64,000 nt of DNA from Streptomyces hawaiiensis (lineage in GTDB: Bacteria > Actinomycetota > Actinomycetes > Streptomycetales > Streptomycetaceae), in contig NZ_CP021978.1 of the NCBI RefSeq assembly GCF_004803895.1, positions 496,001-560,000 on the forward strand. Reading direction: 5' to 3'. Position numbers and translations under genes: made by a program. Below the pieces are notes generated by a model. It ran no database searches. It was not told the origin of the DNA and was given only the letters and a program-made list of their open reading frames with translations. Below, piece by piece: positions 33,359 through 44,749 of the stretch. Positions within the stretch are counted from its first letter, which is position 1; the number at the start of each line of letters is the position of its first letter.

Positions 33359-33727
33359 ATGCTGCTACCCGCCAAAGCCGAAGTCGCCCGGCAGTTGCGG
33401 CGTTACCGGGCCTGGGAACGCGTGATGCTCGCGGCACCGAACGACCGCACCGTGCGGACGACGTTCGAGGACTCCGGCTACACGCTCTGCGTGCTGATGG
33501 GCAAGCGCTGCGCGCGGGAGGCGGCGGACGCGGCCGAGCGGTACCTGCGCACGAACCACGTCACCTATCTGCAGGAACAGCAGATCACCTGCCTGCAGGA
33601 GCAGCACATCACCTGTGCGCAGGAACCGAACGAACGGTCTCGTCCCGCCGCGGCGGTCAGACGAAGACCGTCGGCGGCGGAGCGGAGATCCCCCGCTTCC
33701 GAGCGGAGATCCACGGCGGGAAGGTAA
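33359..33727 (+). CDS. DUF5133-like protein with a repeated C-terminal tail
   Basis: The 122-residue protein starts at an ATG with AAAGG upstream. Residues 1-65 (LLPAKAEVARQLRRYRAWER, then SGYTLCVLMGKR and AADAAERYL) match the DUF5133 pattern also seen in the protein at 57 kb: helix, YTLCV, helix. From residue 68, an octapeptide related to ITCLQEQH occurs three times in tandem (24 bp units), then a basic Ser/Arg tail (AAERRSPASERRS). Function is unknown; these small proteins cluster with stress genes in streptomycetes. Confidence 0.65.
   Translation: MLLPAKAEVARQLRRYRAWERVMLAAPNDRTVRTTFEDSGYTLCVLMGKRCAREAADAAERYLRTNHVTYLQEQQITCLQEQHITCAQEPNERSRPAAAVRRRPSAAERRSPASERRSTAGR
33560..33631 (+). 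repeat. three tandem 24-bp coding repeats
   Basis: Units at 33560-33583, 33584-33607 and 33608-33631 encode VTYLQEQQ, ITCLQEQH and ITCAQEPN. The nucleotide sequences match closely in the first two units and more loosely in the third, consistent with slippage amplification inside the gene. Confidence 0.85.
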
Positions 33728-33800
33728 CGCCCGTCCCACACATCCAGTCCCTGACCGGGCCCCCGCGGCCCGGCTTTCGAGCACGGTGGAGGTGAGGACC

Positions 33801-35794
33801 ATGACGAGGACCCGGGCCATCGGCCGTATCCCGGTACGGGACGTCCGCCCGGCCGTGGAGAGCGGCAACCGGCCGGCGAAGGCGGTCGTGGGTGAGGCGT
33901 TCGAGGTCACCGCCACCGTGTTCCGGGAGGGGCACGACGCGGTGGCCGCCCATGTCGTCCTGAAGGACCCCGAGGGCCGTCCCGGCCCGCGGACACCGAT
34001 GCGCGAGCTCGCCCCCGGCAGCGACCGCTGGGGCGCCGAGGTCACCGCGAACGCCGTCGGCCGCTGGTCGTACCGGGTGGAGGCCTGGAGCGATCCGGTG
34101 GCCACCTGGCGCCACGTGGCGGGCATAAAGATTCCGGCGGGCATCGATGCGGGCCTGGTCCTGGAAGAGGGCGCGGAACTGTACGAGCGGGCGGCGGCCG
34201 GCGTGCCGAAGGAAGCCGGCCGCACTGTGCTGCTCGCCGCGGCGGAGACCCTGCGCGACGACTCGCTGCCCACCGCGGCCAGGTTCACGGCGGCGCTGAC
34301 GCCGGAGGTGGACGAGGTCCTGGACCGGCATCCGCTGCGGGATCTGGTCACCAGCAGCGAGCCGCTGCCCCTGCTGGTGGAGCGGGAGCGGGCCCTGTAC
34401 GGCTCCTGGTACGAGTTCTTCCCGCGTTCGGAGGGCACCGCGCAGCAGCCCCACGGCACGTTCCGCACCGCCGCGCGACGGCTGCCGGCAATCGCCGCGA
34501 TGGGCTTCGACGTGGTCTACCTGCCGCCGATCCACCCCATCGGCACCACCTTCCGCAAGGGCAAGAACAACACCCTCTCCCCCGGCCCGGACGACGTCGG
34601 CGTGCCCTGGGCGATCGGCTCGCCCGAGGGCGGCCACGACGCCGTCCACCCGGATCTGGGCACGCTGGAGGACTTCGCCTGGTTCGTTCAGCGGGCACGT
34701 CAGCTGGGCATGGAGGTGGCGCTGGACTTCGCGTTGCAGTGCTCCCCGGACCACCCCTGGGTGCACAAGCACCCGGAGTGGTTCCACCACCGCCCGGACG
34801 GCACCATCGCCTATGCGGAGAACCCGCCGAAGAAGTACCAGGACATCTACCCCATCGCCTTCGACACCGACATGGACGGCCTGATCGCCGAGACGGTGCG
34901 GGTGCTGCGGCACTGGATGGACGTGGGGGTGCGGATCTTCCGGGTGGACAACCCGCACACCAAGCCGGTCGTCTTCTGGGAGCGGGTCATCGGGGAGGTC
35001 AACCGCACCGACCCCGATGTGATCTTCCTGGCCGAGGCGTTCACGCGGCCGGCGATGATGCACACCCTGGCCCAGATCGGTTTCCAGCAGTCGTACACGT
35101 ACTTCACCTGGCGCAACACCAAGCAGGAGCTGACCGAGTACCTCACCGAACTCTCCGGTGAGGCCGCGTCCTACATGCGGCCGAACTTCTTCGCCAACAC
35201 CCCCGACATCCTGCACGCCTACCTCCAGCACGGCGGCCGGCCCGCCTTCGAGGTCCGGGCCGTGCTCGCGGCGACCCTCTCGCCCACCTGGGGCATCTAC
35301 TCCGGCTACGAGCTGTGTGAGAACACCCCGCTGAAAGAAGGCGGCGAGGAGTACCTGGACTCGGAGAAGTACCAGCTCAGGCACCGCGACTGGACCACCG
35401 CCGAACGCGAGGGCCGCACCCTCACCCCGCTGCTGACCCGGCTCAACACCATCCGGCGGGAGCACCCCGCGCTGCACCGGCTCAGGAACCTCCGCTTCCA
35501 CCACACCGACAACGACACGCTCCTCGCGTACAGCAAGCGCAGCGGATCCGACGTCGTCCTGGTGGTCGCCAACCTCGACCCGCATCACGCCCAGGAGGCC
35601 ACGGTCTCGCTGGACATGCCGCAGCTCGGCCTGGACTGGCACGAGCCGGTGGAAGTACGTGACGAACTCACCGGCGAGACCTACCGCTGGGGGCGCAACA
35701 ACTACGTGCGGTTGGAGCCGGGGCGGGCTCCCGCGCACGTTTTCCACGTCCAGTCCCCGCCCGCCGCGCACGCGAACGCAGGGGCAGGAACGTC

Positions 35795-35798
<4 letters not shown>
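33801..35798 (+). CDS. glgE: alpha-1,4-glucan:maltose-1-phosphate maltosyltransferase
   Basis: The 665-residue GH13 subfamily 3 enzyme transfers maltosyl units from maltose-1-phosphate to alpha-glucan. The catalytic nucleophile is Asp383 in [12 protein letters not shown] and the acid/base Glu412 in FLAEAFTRP, 29 residues apart as in characterised GlgE. NTPDIL supplies the third carboxylate. The ATG has GGAGGTGAGG upstream. It heads a four-gene operon with treS, pep2 and glgB, which together form the GlgE pathway from trehalose to branched glucan. S. coelicolor carries two such clusters. Confidence 0.95.
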
Positions 35799-37513
<1,715 letters not shown>

Positions 37514-37541
37514 GCCTGCGCCGACGAAAGGAGGCGTGACC

Positions 37542-38912
37542 ATGCCGAAGACCGCATCCCTCCGCCCGGACCTCCCGCGCCTGGCCGAGCCCATGGAGTC
37601 GCTCGGCGGGCTGCTGCGCGACTGGCTGCCCCGGCAGCGCTGGTTCGCGGGCAAGGACCGGCCCGTCACGGAGCTCGGCCTGCTGTCGATGACCGAGCTC
37701 TTCCCGGGCTGTCTGCATCTGCTGGTCCACGCCGGTCACGCCGGTCACACAGGCGTGCCCTCGCCCGGCGGGGCTCCCCCGGCCGGCGACTGCTACCAGC
37801 TGCTGCTCGGCGTGCGGGAGCAGCCCTCGTCGCGTCTCGGGCGGGCACTCATCGGGCGGGTGCAGGACGGGCCGCTGGCCGGACTGACGGTCTACGACGC
37901 GCTGCACGACCCCCGTTCGGCCCAGCTCCTGCTTGACCGGCTGCGGCACCCGGGCACCGCGGGCCCCCTGCGCTTCGACTGCGACCCGGACCAGCGGGTG
38001 CCCGCCGGGCTGGCGCCGCGGCTGCTGGACGCCGAGCAGTCCAACTCCTCGCTGGTGTACGGCGACGAGTACATCCTGAAGGTCTTCCGGCGTATCCAGC
38101 CGGGCGTCAACCCGGACCTGGAGGTGCCGGGCGCGCTGGCCCGTCAGGGCTGTCACCGGGTCCCCGCGCCCGTGGCCTGGTTCCAGACGAGGCACCCGTT
38201 CAAGGCGACCCTCGGTGTGCTCCAGCCGTATCTGCGGGACGCCTCCGACGGCTGGACGCTGGGGCTGCACGCGCTGGCCGCCGGGGACGACTTCACGGTC
38301 CAGGCCCGGGCACTGGGCGCCGCCACCGCGGAGGTGCACCTCGCGCTGGCGTCGGCGTTCCCCGTCGGCGGGCCCGGGGAGAACGGGCAGACGGCGGCCG
38401 CGATGACCGAGCGGCTGGATGCCGCCGCGCACTGCGTGCCCGCGCTGCAGCCGTTCGTGCCGGGCCTGCGCACCGCGTTCGCCGCCCTCACCGGCTGCGA
38501 CCCCGGGCCGCCCGCCCAGCGCATCCACGGCGACCTGCACCTGGGCCAGGTGCTGCGGGCCGGGCGCGAGTGGTTCGTCATCGACTTCGAGGGCGAGCCG
38601 TCCCGGCCGCTCTCCGAACGGCGCAGCGCCCACTCCCCCGTGCGGGACATCGCCGGGATGCTGCGTTCCTTCGACTACGCCGCCCGGCAGCGCCGCCCCT
38701 GGCGCCCGGAGTGGGCCCGCCGCTGCCGCGAGGCCTACTGCGCGGGCTATGCCGCCCGTGCCGGCTGGGACCCGCGCAAGAAACACGGACTGCTCCGCGC
38801 CTATGAGACGGACCGGGCCGTGTACGAGGTGCTGTACGAGGCACGGCACCGCCCCGACTGGCTGCCTGTACCGATGGCGGCGATCGAGCGCCTCGCTGTG
38901 AGAGGAGACTGA
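37542..38912 (+). CDS. pep2: maltokinase
   Basis: The 456-residue protein phosphorylates maltose with ATP to give maltose-1-phosphate for GlgE. It has a kinase-like C-lobe with RIHGDLHLGQVL (catalytic Asp, about residue 330) and WFVIDFEGEPSRPL (Mg-binding Asp), and an N-terminal maltokinase cap (LPRQRWFAGKDRPV, typical of Mak/Pep2). The ATG at 37542 is preceded by AAAGGAGG with 8 nt spacing; a GTG two codons earlier is too close to it. It is the third gene of the GlgE operon. Confidence 0.93.
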   Translation: MPKTASLRPDLPRLAEPMESLGGLLRDWLPRQRWFAGKDRPVTELGLLSMTELFPGCLHLLVHAGHAGHTGVPSPGGAPPAGDCYQLLLGVREQPSSRLGRALIGRVQDGPLAGLTVYDALHDPRSAQLLLDRLRHPGTAGPLRFDCDPDQRVPAGLAPRLLDAEQSNSSLVYGDEYILKVFRRIQPGVNPDLEVPGALARQGCHRVPAPVAWFQTRHPFKATLGVLQPYLRDASDGWTLGLHALAAGDDFTVQARALGAATAEVHLALASAFPVGGPGENGQTAAAMTERLDAAAHCVPALQPFVPGLRTAFAALTGCDPGPPAQRIHGDLHLGQVLRAGREWFVIDFEGEPSRPLSERRSAHSPVRDIAGMLRSFDYAARQRRPWRPEWARRCREAYCAGYAARAGWDPRKKHGLLRAYETDRAVYEVLYEARHRPDWLPVPMAAIERLAVRGD

Positions 38913-38915
38913 GCC

Positions 38916-41123
38916 GTGGCCCTGCGAGACACCTCAATCCCGGAGCCGTCAGGCCCGGTCCCGAGCACGACCGCGCCCGTACTGAGTCCCGAGGACCGCG
39001 GGCGCCTGCTGGCGGGCGCCCACCACGATCCGCACGCGCTGCTGGGCGCCCACCCGGTGCCCGGCGGGATCGTGTTCCGGGCGCTGCGCCCCTTCGCCCG
39101 TGCGGTGAACGTGGTGATCGGCGGCAAGCGCACAGCCCTCGTCTCGGAGGGTGACGGCCTCTTCTCGGGCGTGCTGCCGCTGGCCGCGGTCCCCGAGTAC
39201 ACCCTGCACGTCGCGTACGAGGAGGGTGAGCAGGAGACGCCCGACCCGTACCGCTTCCTGCCCGCACTCGGCGAGCTGGACCTGCACCTGATCCGCGAGG
39301 GGCGGCACGAGCAGCTGTGGCAGGCGCTCGGCGCGCAGCCCATGACGCACGAGGGCGTGTCCGGCACCCGGTTCACCGTCTGGGCGCCGAACGCGCAGGG
39401 CGTGCGGGTGGCCACGGACTTCACCCACTGGGACGGGACGCAGTTCCCGATGCGTTCGCTCGGCGCGTCCGGCGTGTGGGAGCTGTTCCTGCCGGGCGTC
39501 GGCGAGGGCACCGCGTACAAGTTCGAGATCCACTCCCGGTACGGCCACCGCTTCCTCAAGGCCGACCCGATGGCCCGCCGCTGCGAGGAACCGCCCAACA
39601 CGGCGTCGATCGTGACGGCCTCGCACTACGAGTGGGGCGACACCGACTGGATGGCGCACCGCGCCGACACGCCCGTGCACGAGGCGCCCCTCTCGGTGTA
39701 CGAGGTGCACCTGGCGTCCTGGCGTCCGGGGCTGACCTACCGGCAGCTCGCCGAGGAACTCCCGAAGTACGTCAAGGACCTGGGCTTCACCCACGTCGAG
39801 CTGATGCCGGTCGCCGAGCACCCCTTCCACGGGTCCTGGGGCTACCAGGTCACGGGGTTCTACGCGCCGACGTCCCGGCTCGGCACCCCGGACGACTTCC
39901 GGTTCTTCGTCGACGCCTGCCACCGGGCCGGCATCGGCGTGATCATGGACTGGGTGCCGGCGCACTTCCCGAAGGACGACTGGGCGCTGGCTCGCTTCGA
40001 CGGGGAGCCGCTCTACGAGCCCGGGGACGACCGGCGCGCGGAGCACCCGGACTGGGGCACGTACGAGTTCGACTTCGGCCGCACCGAGGTGCGCAACTTC
40101 CTGGTCGCGAACGCCGTGTACTGGTGCGAGGAGTTCCACATCGACGGCCTGCGGGTCGACGCCGTCGCCTCGATGCTCTACCTGGACTACTCGCGCGAGG
40201 ACGGCCAGTGGGAGCCCAACGCCTACGGCGGCCGGGAGGACCTGGCGGCCATGGGATTCCTGCAGGAGATGAACGCGACCGTGTACCGGCGGGCTCCGGG
40301 CGTGGTCACGATCGCGGAGGAGTCCACCGCCTGGGGCGGGGTGACCAAGCCCACCGACACCGGCGGGCTCGGCTTCGGGCTGAAATGGAACATGGGCTGG
40401 ATGCACGATTCGCTGGAGTACATCGCGCACGAGCCGGTGCACCGCAAGTACCACCACCACGAGATGACGTTCTCGATGGTGTACGCCTACAGCGAGAACT
40501 ACGTCCTGCCGATCTCCCACGACGAGGTCGTGCACGGCAAGCAGGCGCTGGTGTCCAAGATTCCGGGCGACTGGTGGCAGCGGCGCGCCACGCACCGGGC
40601 CTATCTCGGCTTCATGTGGAGCCATCCCGGCAAGCAGCTGCTGTTCATGGGGCAGGAGTTCGCGCAGGGAGCCGAGTGGTCGGTGGAGCACGGGCCGGAG
40701 TGGTGGCTGCTCGACGACGGCTACCACTCGGCGGGTGACCACCGGGGAGTGCGCGACCTGGTCCGTGACCTGAACACCGCGTACCGGGCGACGCCGGCGC
40801 TGTGGCAGTGCGACACCCGCCCGGAGGGCTTCCGGTGGGTGGCGGTGGACTCGGCGGACGACAACGTCTTCGCGTTCTTGCGGTACGACGCCGAGGGCGG
40901 TCCGCTTCTGGCGGTGTCGAACTTCTCCCCCGTCGTCCGGCAGGACTACGACCTGTGGGTGCCGGGTGACGTGGTCGCCTGGGAGGAGCGCCTCAACACC
41001 GACGACACGCGCTACGGCGGCGGCGGCGTCACCAACCCGGATCCGGTCAAACCGGAGGACGGCCGTGTCCGGATCACGCTGCCTCCGCTCGCCACGGTGT
41101 GGCTGACGCCGTTCGCTGCGTGA
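38916..41123 (+). CDS. glgB: 1,4-alpha-glucan branching enzyme
   Basis: The 735-residue GH13 enzyme adds alpha-1,6 branches to the glucan made by GlgE. It has N-terminal CBM48 modules ([14 protein letters not shown], and [16 protein letters not shown]) and the catalytic barrel with [17 protein letters not shown] (nucleophile Asp), TIAEESTAW (Glu) and [11 protein letters not shown] (Asp). It starts 3 nt after the pep2 stop with GTG and AGGAGA upstream, and closes the operon. Confidence 0.95.
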   Translation: MALRDTSIPEPSGPVPSTTAPVLSPEDRGRLLAGAHHDPHALLGAHPVPGGIVFRALRPFARAVNVVIGGKRTALVSEGDGLFSGVLPLAAVPEYTLHVAYEEGEQETPDPYRFLPALGELDLHLIREGRHEQLWQALGAQPMTHEGVSGTRFTVWAPNAQGVRVATDFTHWDGTQFPMRSLGASGVWELFLPGVGEGTAYKFEIHSRYGHRFLKADPMARRCEEPPNTASIVTASHYEWGDTDWMAHRADTPVHEAPLSVYEVHLASWRPGLTYRQLAEELPKYVKDLGFTHVELMPVAEHPFHGSWGYQVTGFYAPTSRLGTPDDFRFFVDACHRAGIGVIMDWVPAHFPKDDWALARFDGEPLYEPGDDRRAEHPDWGTYEFDFGRTEVRNFLVANAVYWCEEFHIDGLRVDAVASMLYLDYSREDGQWEPNAYGGREDLAAMGFLQEMNATVYRRAPGVVTIAEESTAWGGVTKPTDTGGLGFGLKWNMGWMHDSLEYIAHEPVHRKYHHHEMTFSMVYAYSENYVLPISHDEVVHGKQALVSKIPGDWWQRRATHRAYLGFMWSHPGKQLLFMGQEFAQGAEWSVEHGPEWWLLDDGYHSAGDHRGVRDLVRDLNTAYRATPALWQCDTRPEGFRWVAVDSADDNVFAFLRYDAEGGPLLAVSNFSPVVRQDYDLWVPGDVVAWEERLNTDDTRYGGGGVTNPDPVKPEDGRVRITLPPLATVWLTPFAA

Positions 41124-41171
41124 AGTCCTGCCGCCCCACCAGGTGTCCCACCCGCCTGTGAGGGGCACTAG

Positions 41172-41203
41172 GTCGTACCACCGGGAGCACCCGGTGGTAC
41201 GAC
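41172..41203. terminator. 14-bp perfect hairpin after glgB
   Basis: The arms (starting GTCGTACCACC and ending GGTGGTACGAC) are exact over 14 bp with an AGCA loop. It lies 48 bp after the glgB stop and 29 bp before the next start codon. A terminator of the GlgE operon is the simplest reading. Its closeness to the next gene also allows processing or read-through control. Confidence 0.6.
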
Positions 41204-41232
41204 GCGGCAGGGCACAGAAGGGCGGGCATCAG

Positions 41233-42321
41233 GTGCGCACCGTGGGAGTGGAGGAGGAACTCCTCCTGGTCGATCCGGAGACCGGTGAACCGCGGGCACT
41301 GTCCGCGGCGGTGCTCGCCCGGGCGGAGAAGGACGACGCGGATCAGGACGTGTTCGAGAAGGAACTCCACGAGCAGATGCTGGAGTTCGCCACCCATCCG
41401 CAGTCGTCCATGGAGAGCCTGCGCGCGGAGATCGTCCGCTGTCGCAAGGAGGCCGCCCGGCACGCGGGGGAGATCGGCTGCACCGTGGCGGCGCTCGCCA
41501 CCTCGCCGCTGCCGGTCAGCCCCGCCGTCGGCGTCAACCGGCGCTACCAGTGGATGGCGGAGCAGTACGGCATCGCCACCCGGGAGCAGCTCGTCATGGG
41601 CTGCCATGTGCACGTGTCGGTCGAGTCCGACGAGGAGGGCGTCGCGGTCGTCGACCGGCTGCGGCCGTGGCTCCCGGTACTGAGGGCGCTCAGCGCGAAC
41701 TCGCCGTTCTGGCAGGGCAAGGACACGGGGTACAGCAGCTACCGCAGCAGGGTGTGGCTGCGCTGGCCGTCGGCCGGTCCGACCGAGATCTTCGGCTCCC
41801 CCGAGCGGTACCACCGTCTGATCGCGGACATGGTGGCCACCGGCGCCCTCCTCGACGACGGGATGATCTACTTCGACGCGCGGCTGTCCCCGCGGTACCC
41901 GACGGTGGAGCTCCGCGTCTCGGACGTCTGTCTGCACTCCGGCACGGCCGCGCTGATCGCCACGCTCGTCCGCGGGCTGGTCGAGACGGCCGCGCGCGAG
42001 TGGCGGGCCGGACGCGAGCCGCTCGGCCACAGTGTCAGCCTGCTGCGGCTGGCCGACTGGCAGGCCGCCCGGTCCGGACTCGCGGGCGAGCTGCTGCACC
42101 CCGCGACCATGCGGCGCATGCCCGCCGAGGCCGTCGTCCGCGCCCTGCTGGACCATGTCGAGGAGGCCCTCGCCGGTACGGGTGACCTGGAGCGGGCCGA
42201 GGCCGCCTGCGCCGAGCTGCTGCGGGAGGGCAACGGGGCACAGGTGCAGCGCGCGCTGATGGAGCGCACGGGAAGTCTGCGGGACGTCGTCACCGAATGT
42301 GTCCGCCACACCCAGGCGTGA
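41233..42321 (+). CDS. carboxylate-amine ligase / glutamate-cysteine ligase type 2 (YbdK-like)
   Basis: The 362-residue protein starts at the GTG at 41233 (AAGGGCGGG upstream). It has the GCS2/YbdK features: TVGVEEELLLVDPETGEP at the N-terminus (metal-binding Glu residues), HEQMLEFATHP, the MGCHVHVSV strand near residue 120, and ARLSPRYPTVELRVSD. This ATP-grasp-like family forms gamma-glutamyl or other amide bonds; the true substrate of stand-alone actinobacterial members is not established. It follows the GlgE operon but is separated from it by a strong hairpin. Confidence 0.88.
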   Translation: MRTVGVEEELLLVDPETGEPRALSAAVLARAEKDDADQDVFEKELHEQMLEFATHPQSSMESLRAEIVRCRKEAARHAGEIGCTVAALATSPLPVSPAVGVNRRYQWMAEQYGIATREQLVMGCHVHVSVESDEEGVAVVDRLRPWLPVLRALSANSPFWQGKDTGYSSYRSRVWLRWPSAGPTEIFGSPERYHRLIADMVATGALLDDGMIYFDARLSPRYPTVELRVSDVCLHSGTAALIATLVRGLVETAAREWRAGREPLGHSVSLLRLADWQAARSGLAGELLHPATMRRMPAEAVVRALLDHVEEALAGTGDLERAEAACAELLREGNGAQVQRALMERTGSLRDVVTECVRHTQA

Positions 42322-42326
42322 GGCGT

Positions 42327-42345
42327 CCCGTCTGTCCCGGACGGG
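42327..42345. terminator. candidate hairpin between convergent genes
   Basis: CCCGTC and GACGGG pair around a 7 nt loop in the 27 bp between the ligase stop and the DUF6480 stop. Confidence 0.4.
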
Positions 42346-42348
42346 GGT

Positions 42349-42582
42349 TCAGAGGATCAGGACGAGGGCGTAGGCCAGGAAGAACGCCGCGATCAGCACC
42401 GCGAGGACGATGATCACGGTGAGCGGACCCTTGGCCCAGCCCCTGGTCGGGTTGTGCGTCTCCCGGGGCAGCGTTTCCGGCATGCTGCTCTCCGCGGGCG
42501 GGGTCTCGCCCGGCGGTACACCGCCGCCGGGTTCCAGACCGGGGGTGCGTTCGGGTTCGGGATCGGGACTGATGTGAGTCAT
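42349..42582 (-). CDS. DUF6480-type small membrane protein
   Basis: The 77-residue protein has a Pro/Glu-rich cytoplasmic half with the recognisable segment RTPGLEPGGGVPPGETPPAE, a short Trp-containing linker (GWAKGPL) and one C-terminal membrane helix (about 53-76). This is the pattern of DUF6480 proteins of streptomycetes, whose function is unknown. It is divergent from the acyl-CoA-ligase-like gene across 151 bp that contain a SigB-like promoter for the latter. Confidence 0.8.
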   Translation of the reverse strand: MTHISPDPEPERTPGLEPGGGVPPGETPPAESSMPETLPRETHNPTRGWAKGPLTVIIVLAVLIAAFFLAYALVLIL

Positions 42583-42631
42583 GTCGTCCGGGTCCCCCGA
42601 TCACGCCGAGATCACCAGTGGGTCCACTTCC

Positions 42632-42655
42632 GTATTTTCCGACCCCGAAGGGTCT
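42632..42655 (+). promoter_or_regulatory. candidate SigB-type promoter of the ligase-like gene
   Basis: GTAT (42632-42635), 14 nt, GGGTCT (42650-42655) fits the GNNT-N14-16-GGGTA pattern with one mismatch in the -10. It lies 78 nt upstream of the ATG at 42734. Confidence 0.45.
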
Positions 42656-42733
42656 CGACTCGACTACATTCGAGCACCGCCGATGACGGTACCCGTCGGC
42701 AATGTCACACCCCGTACACGTCAGGAGCAGTGC

Positions 42734-44632
42734 ATGCGCGACCTCGCCCTCGCTCCCCCGGCCGTGGCGCCTCTGACCGGCGGGCTCGCCGACAGTGTCT
42801 TCGAGACGGCGGACCGCGAACCGGCCCGGCCGATGCTCGCCCGCCGGGCCGACCCGGCCTCCGCGACCTGGGAGGAGGTGACGGCGATCGAGCTGCGCGA
42901 CGAGGTGGTGGACGTGGCCAAGGGGCTGATCGCGTCGGGGATCGCGCCGGGCCACCGCGTGGCGATCATGGCGCGCACCCGGTTCGAGTGGACGGTCCTG
43001 TGCTACGCGCTGTGGGCCGTGGGCGCCGAGGTCGTCCCGGTCTACCCGACGTCCTCGCGCGACCAGGTGGAGTGGATCCTGCGGGACGCCGGCTGTGTGG
43101 CCGTGGTCGTCGAGGACGAGCAGGGCGTCATGACCGTCGGCTCGGTGTGCGCGTCGCTGCCGCTGCTGCGTCACGTCTGGCAGCTGGACGCGGGCGCCCT
43201 GGCGGAGCTGGCGGAGCGCGGCGAGTTCATCCCGATCGCCACCGTCGATTCGATGCGCCGCATCGTGCTGCCGGACTCCACGGCCGTCATCGCCTACACC
43301 TCCGGCACCTCCGGCCACGCCATGGGCTGCGCGCTCAGCCACCGCAACCTCGCCCGCCCCTGCGACACGCTGCTGGCGGGCTGGGGGCACACGGCCGCGC
43401 CACGCGGGGAGCAGGGCTCCGTACTCGCGTTCCTGCCCTTCTCCCATGTGTACGGGCTGATGATCCAGGGGCTGTGCCTGCGTGGCGGGCTGCTGATGGG
43501 ACACCAGGCCGATCTGAGCGGTGAGGCGCTGTCGTCGGCGCTGCGCTCGTTCCGGCCCACGTACCTCTACGCGGTTCCGTCGGTCCTGGAGAAGATCTAC
43601 AAGAACTTCCTGCGCACGGCTCAGCAGGGGGGCCATGGCGGACTGTTCGAGCGGGCCGCCGAGACCGCCCGGGACTTCGCCGCGGCCCTGGAGCGGCAGC
43701 GGCTGGGCCGCGGCCGCGGGCCCGGCTTCGACCTGCGGCTCCAGCACGCGCTCTACGAGCGCACGGTGTACCGCAGGCTGCGGGCGGCGCTGGGCGGACG
43801 GGTGCGGCGGGCGACGTCGGGCGGCTCACCGCTCAGCCGTGATCTGTCCCTGTTCTACGAGGGCATCGGCATCTACGTGCACGACGGGTACGGCCTGACG
43901 GAGACCGCCGGCGGGGTGACGATGCAGCCGCTCGGCCGGGAGAAGTCCGGGACGGTCGGGCAGGCGCTGCCGGGCATGGAGATCCAGGTGGCCGAGGACG
44001 GGGAGATCCTGGTGCGGGGCCCGTCGGTGTTCCAGGGATACGTGGGCGATCCGGCCGCCACCCGGGCCGCGCTGCGCGGCGGCTGGCTTGCCACCGGGGA
44101 CCTCGGGCGGCTTGACTCGGAGGGCTATCTGACGATCACCGGCCGCAAGAAGGACATCATCATCACCAGCAGTGGCAAGAGTGTCGCCCCGCTGGCCCTG
44201 GAGCAGCGGCTGCGGGTGCACCCGCTCATCCACCAGGCGGTGGTCGTGGGGGACAACCGGCCCTGTGTCGGCGCCCTGATCACGCTGGATCCGGAGTTCC
44301 TGGCGCACTGGCGGGCCGGGCTGGCAGTGCAGGGCGAGATGCGGGAGGCACGGGAGGAGAACGCGCTGCGGGAGGAGGTCGCGCGGGCGGTGGCCGCGGC
44401 CAACAGCGCCGTGTCGCCGTCGGAGTCGATCCGGGTGTTCCGGGTCCTGCCGGAGGCGTTCGACGTGACCAACGGGCTGCTGACGCCGTCGATGAAGCTG
44501 CGCCGGGACGAGATCGTGCGGCACTACGCGTCCGAGATCGACGCGATGTACCAGTCACGCAGACGTCCTGGCAGGCCGAGCACCCCGGTCGAACCGCCGA
44601 ACTGGGACGATTCGGACAACGTGTTCCGCTGA
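42734..44632 (+). CDS. AMP-dependent synthetase/ligase (long-chain acyl-CoA synthetase type)
   Basis: The 632-residue adenylate-forming enzyme has the ANL-family order: the A3 loop YTSGTSGHAMGC (188-199), DGYGLTETAGGVT, WLATGDLGRL, ITGRKKDIIITSSGKSV and the C-terminal NGLLTPSMKLRR with the catalytic Lys. The A3 loop normally reads YTSGTTGxPKG. Here Pro-Lys is Ala-Met, so the phosphate-binding Lys is absent, which may lower or alter activity. The ATG at 42734 has CAGGAG upstream. The substrate is probably a fatty acid. Confidence 0.87.
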   Translation: MRDLALAPPAVAPLTGGLADSVFETADREPARPMLARRADPASATWEEVTAIELRDEVVDVAKGLIASGIAPGHRVAIMARTRFEWTVLCYALWAVGAEVVPVYPTSSRDQVEWILRDAGCVAVVVEDEQGVMTVGSVCASLPLLRHVWQLDAGALAELAERGEFIPIATVDSMRRIVLPDSTAVIAYTSGTSGHAMGCALSHRNLARPCDTLLAGWGHTAAPRGEQGSVLAFLPFSHVYGLMIQGLCLRGGLLMGHQADLSGEALSSALRSFRPTYLYAVPSVLEKIYKNFLRTAQQGGHGGLFERAAETARDFAAALERQRLGRGRGPGFDLRLQHALYERTVYRRLRAALGGRVRRATSGGSPLSRDLSLFYEGIGIYVHDGYGLTETAGGVTMQPLGREKSGTVGQALPGMEIQVAEDGEILVRGPSVFQGYVGDPAATRAALRGGWLATGDLGRLDSEGYLTITGRKKDIIITSSGKSVAPLALEQRLRVHPLIHQAVVVGDNRPCVGALITLDPEFLAHWRAGLAVQGEMREAREENALREEVARAVAAANSAVSPSESIRVFRVLPEAFDVTNGLLTPSMKLRRDEIVRHYASEIDAMYQSRRRPGRPSTPVEPPNWDDSDNVFR

Positions 44633-44646
44633 GCGTGCGGCTGGAC

Positions 44647-44671
44647 GCGTAGGCCTCGCCCCCTCGGGAAC
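44647..44671 (+). promoter_or_regulatory. weak SigB-type promoter match before the RsbW-type gene
   Basis: GCGT (44647-44650), 15 nt, GGGAAC (44666-44671). The -10 has a mismatch, so this is only suggestive. It lies 78 nt before the start at 44750. Confidence 0.25.
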
Positions 44672-44749
44672 ACGCAACAGTGGCGACGCAAGAGAAAGGA
44701 CGACAGCCCTGACGACAGCCCTTGCTGACGCCCGGGCCGGAAAGGCGAT

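Noticed and set aside
33560..33631. CRISPR array
   Set aside because: The 24 bp units are contiguous, have no spacers and stay in frame in a coding region.
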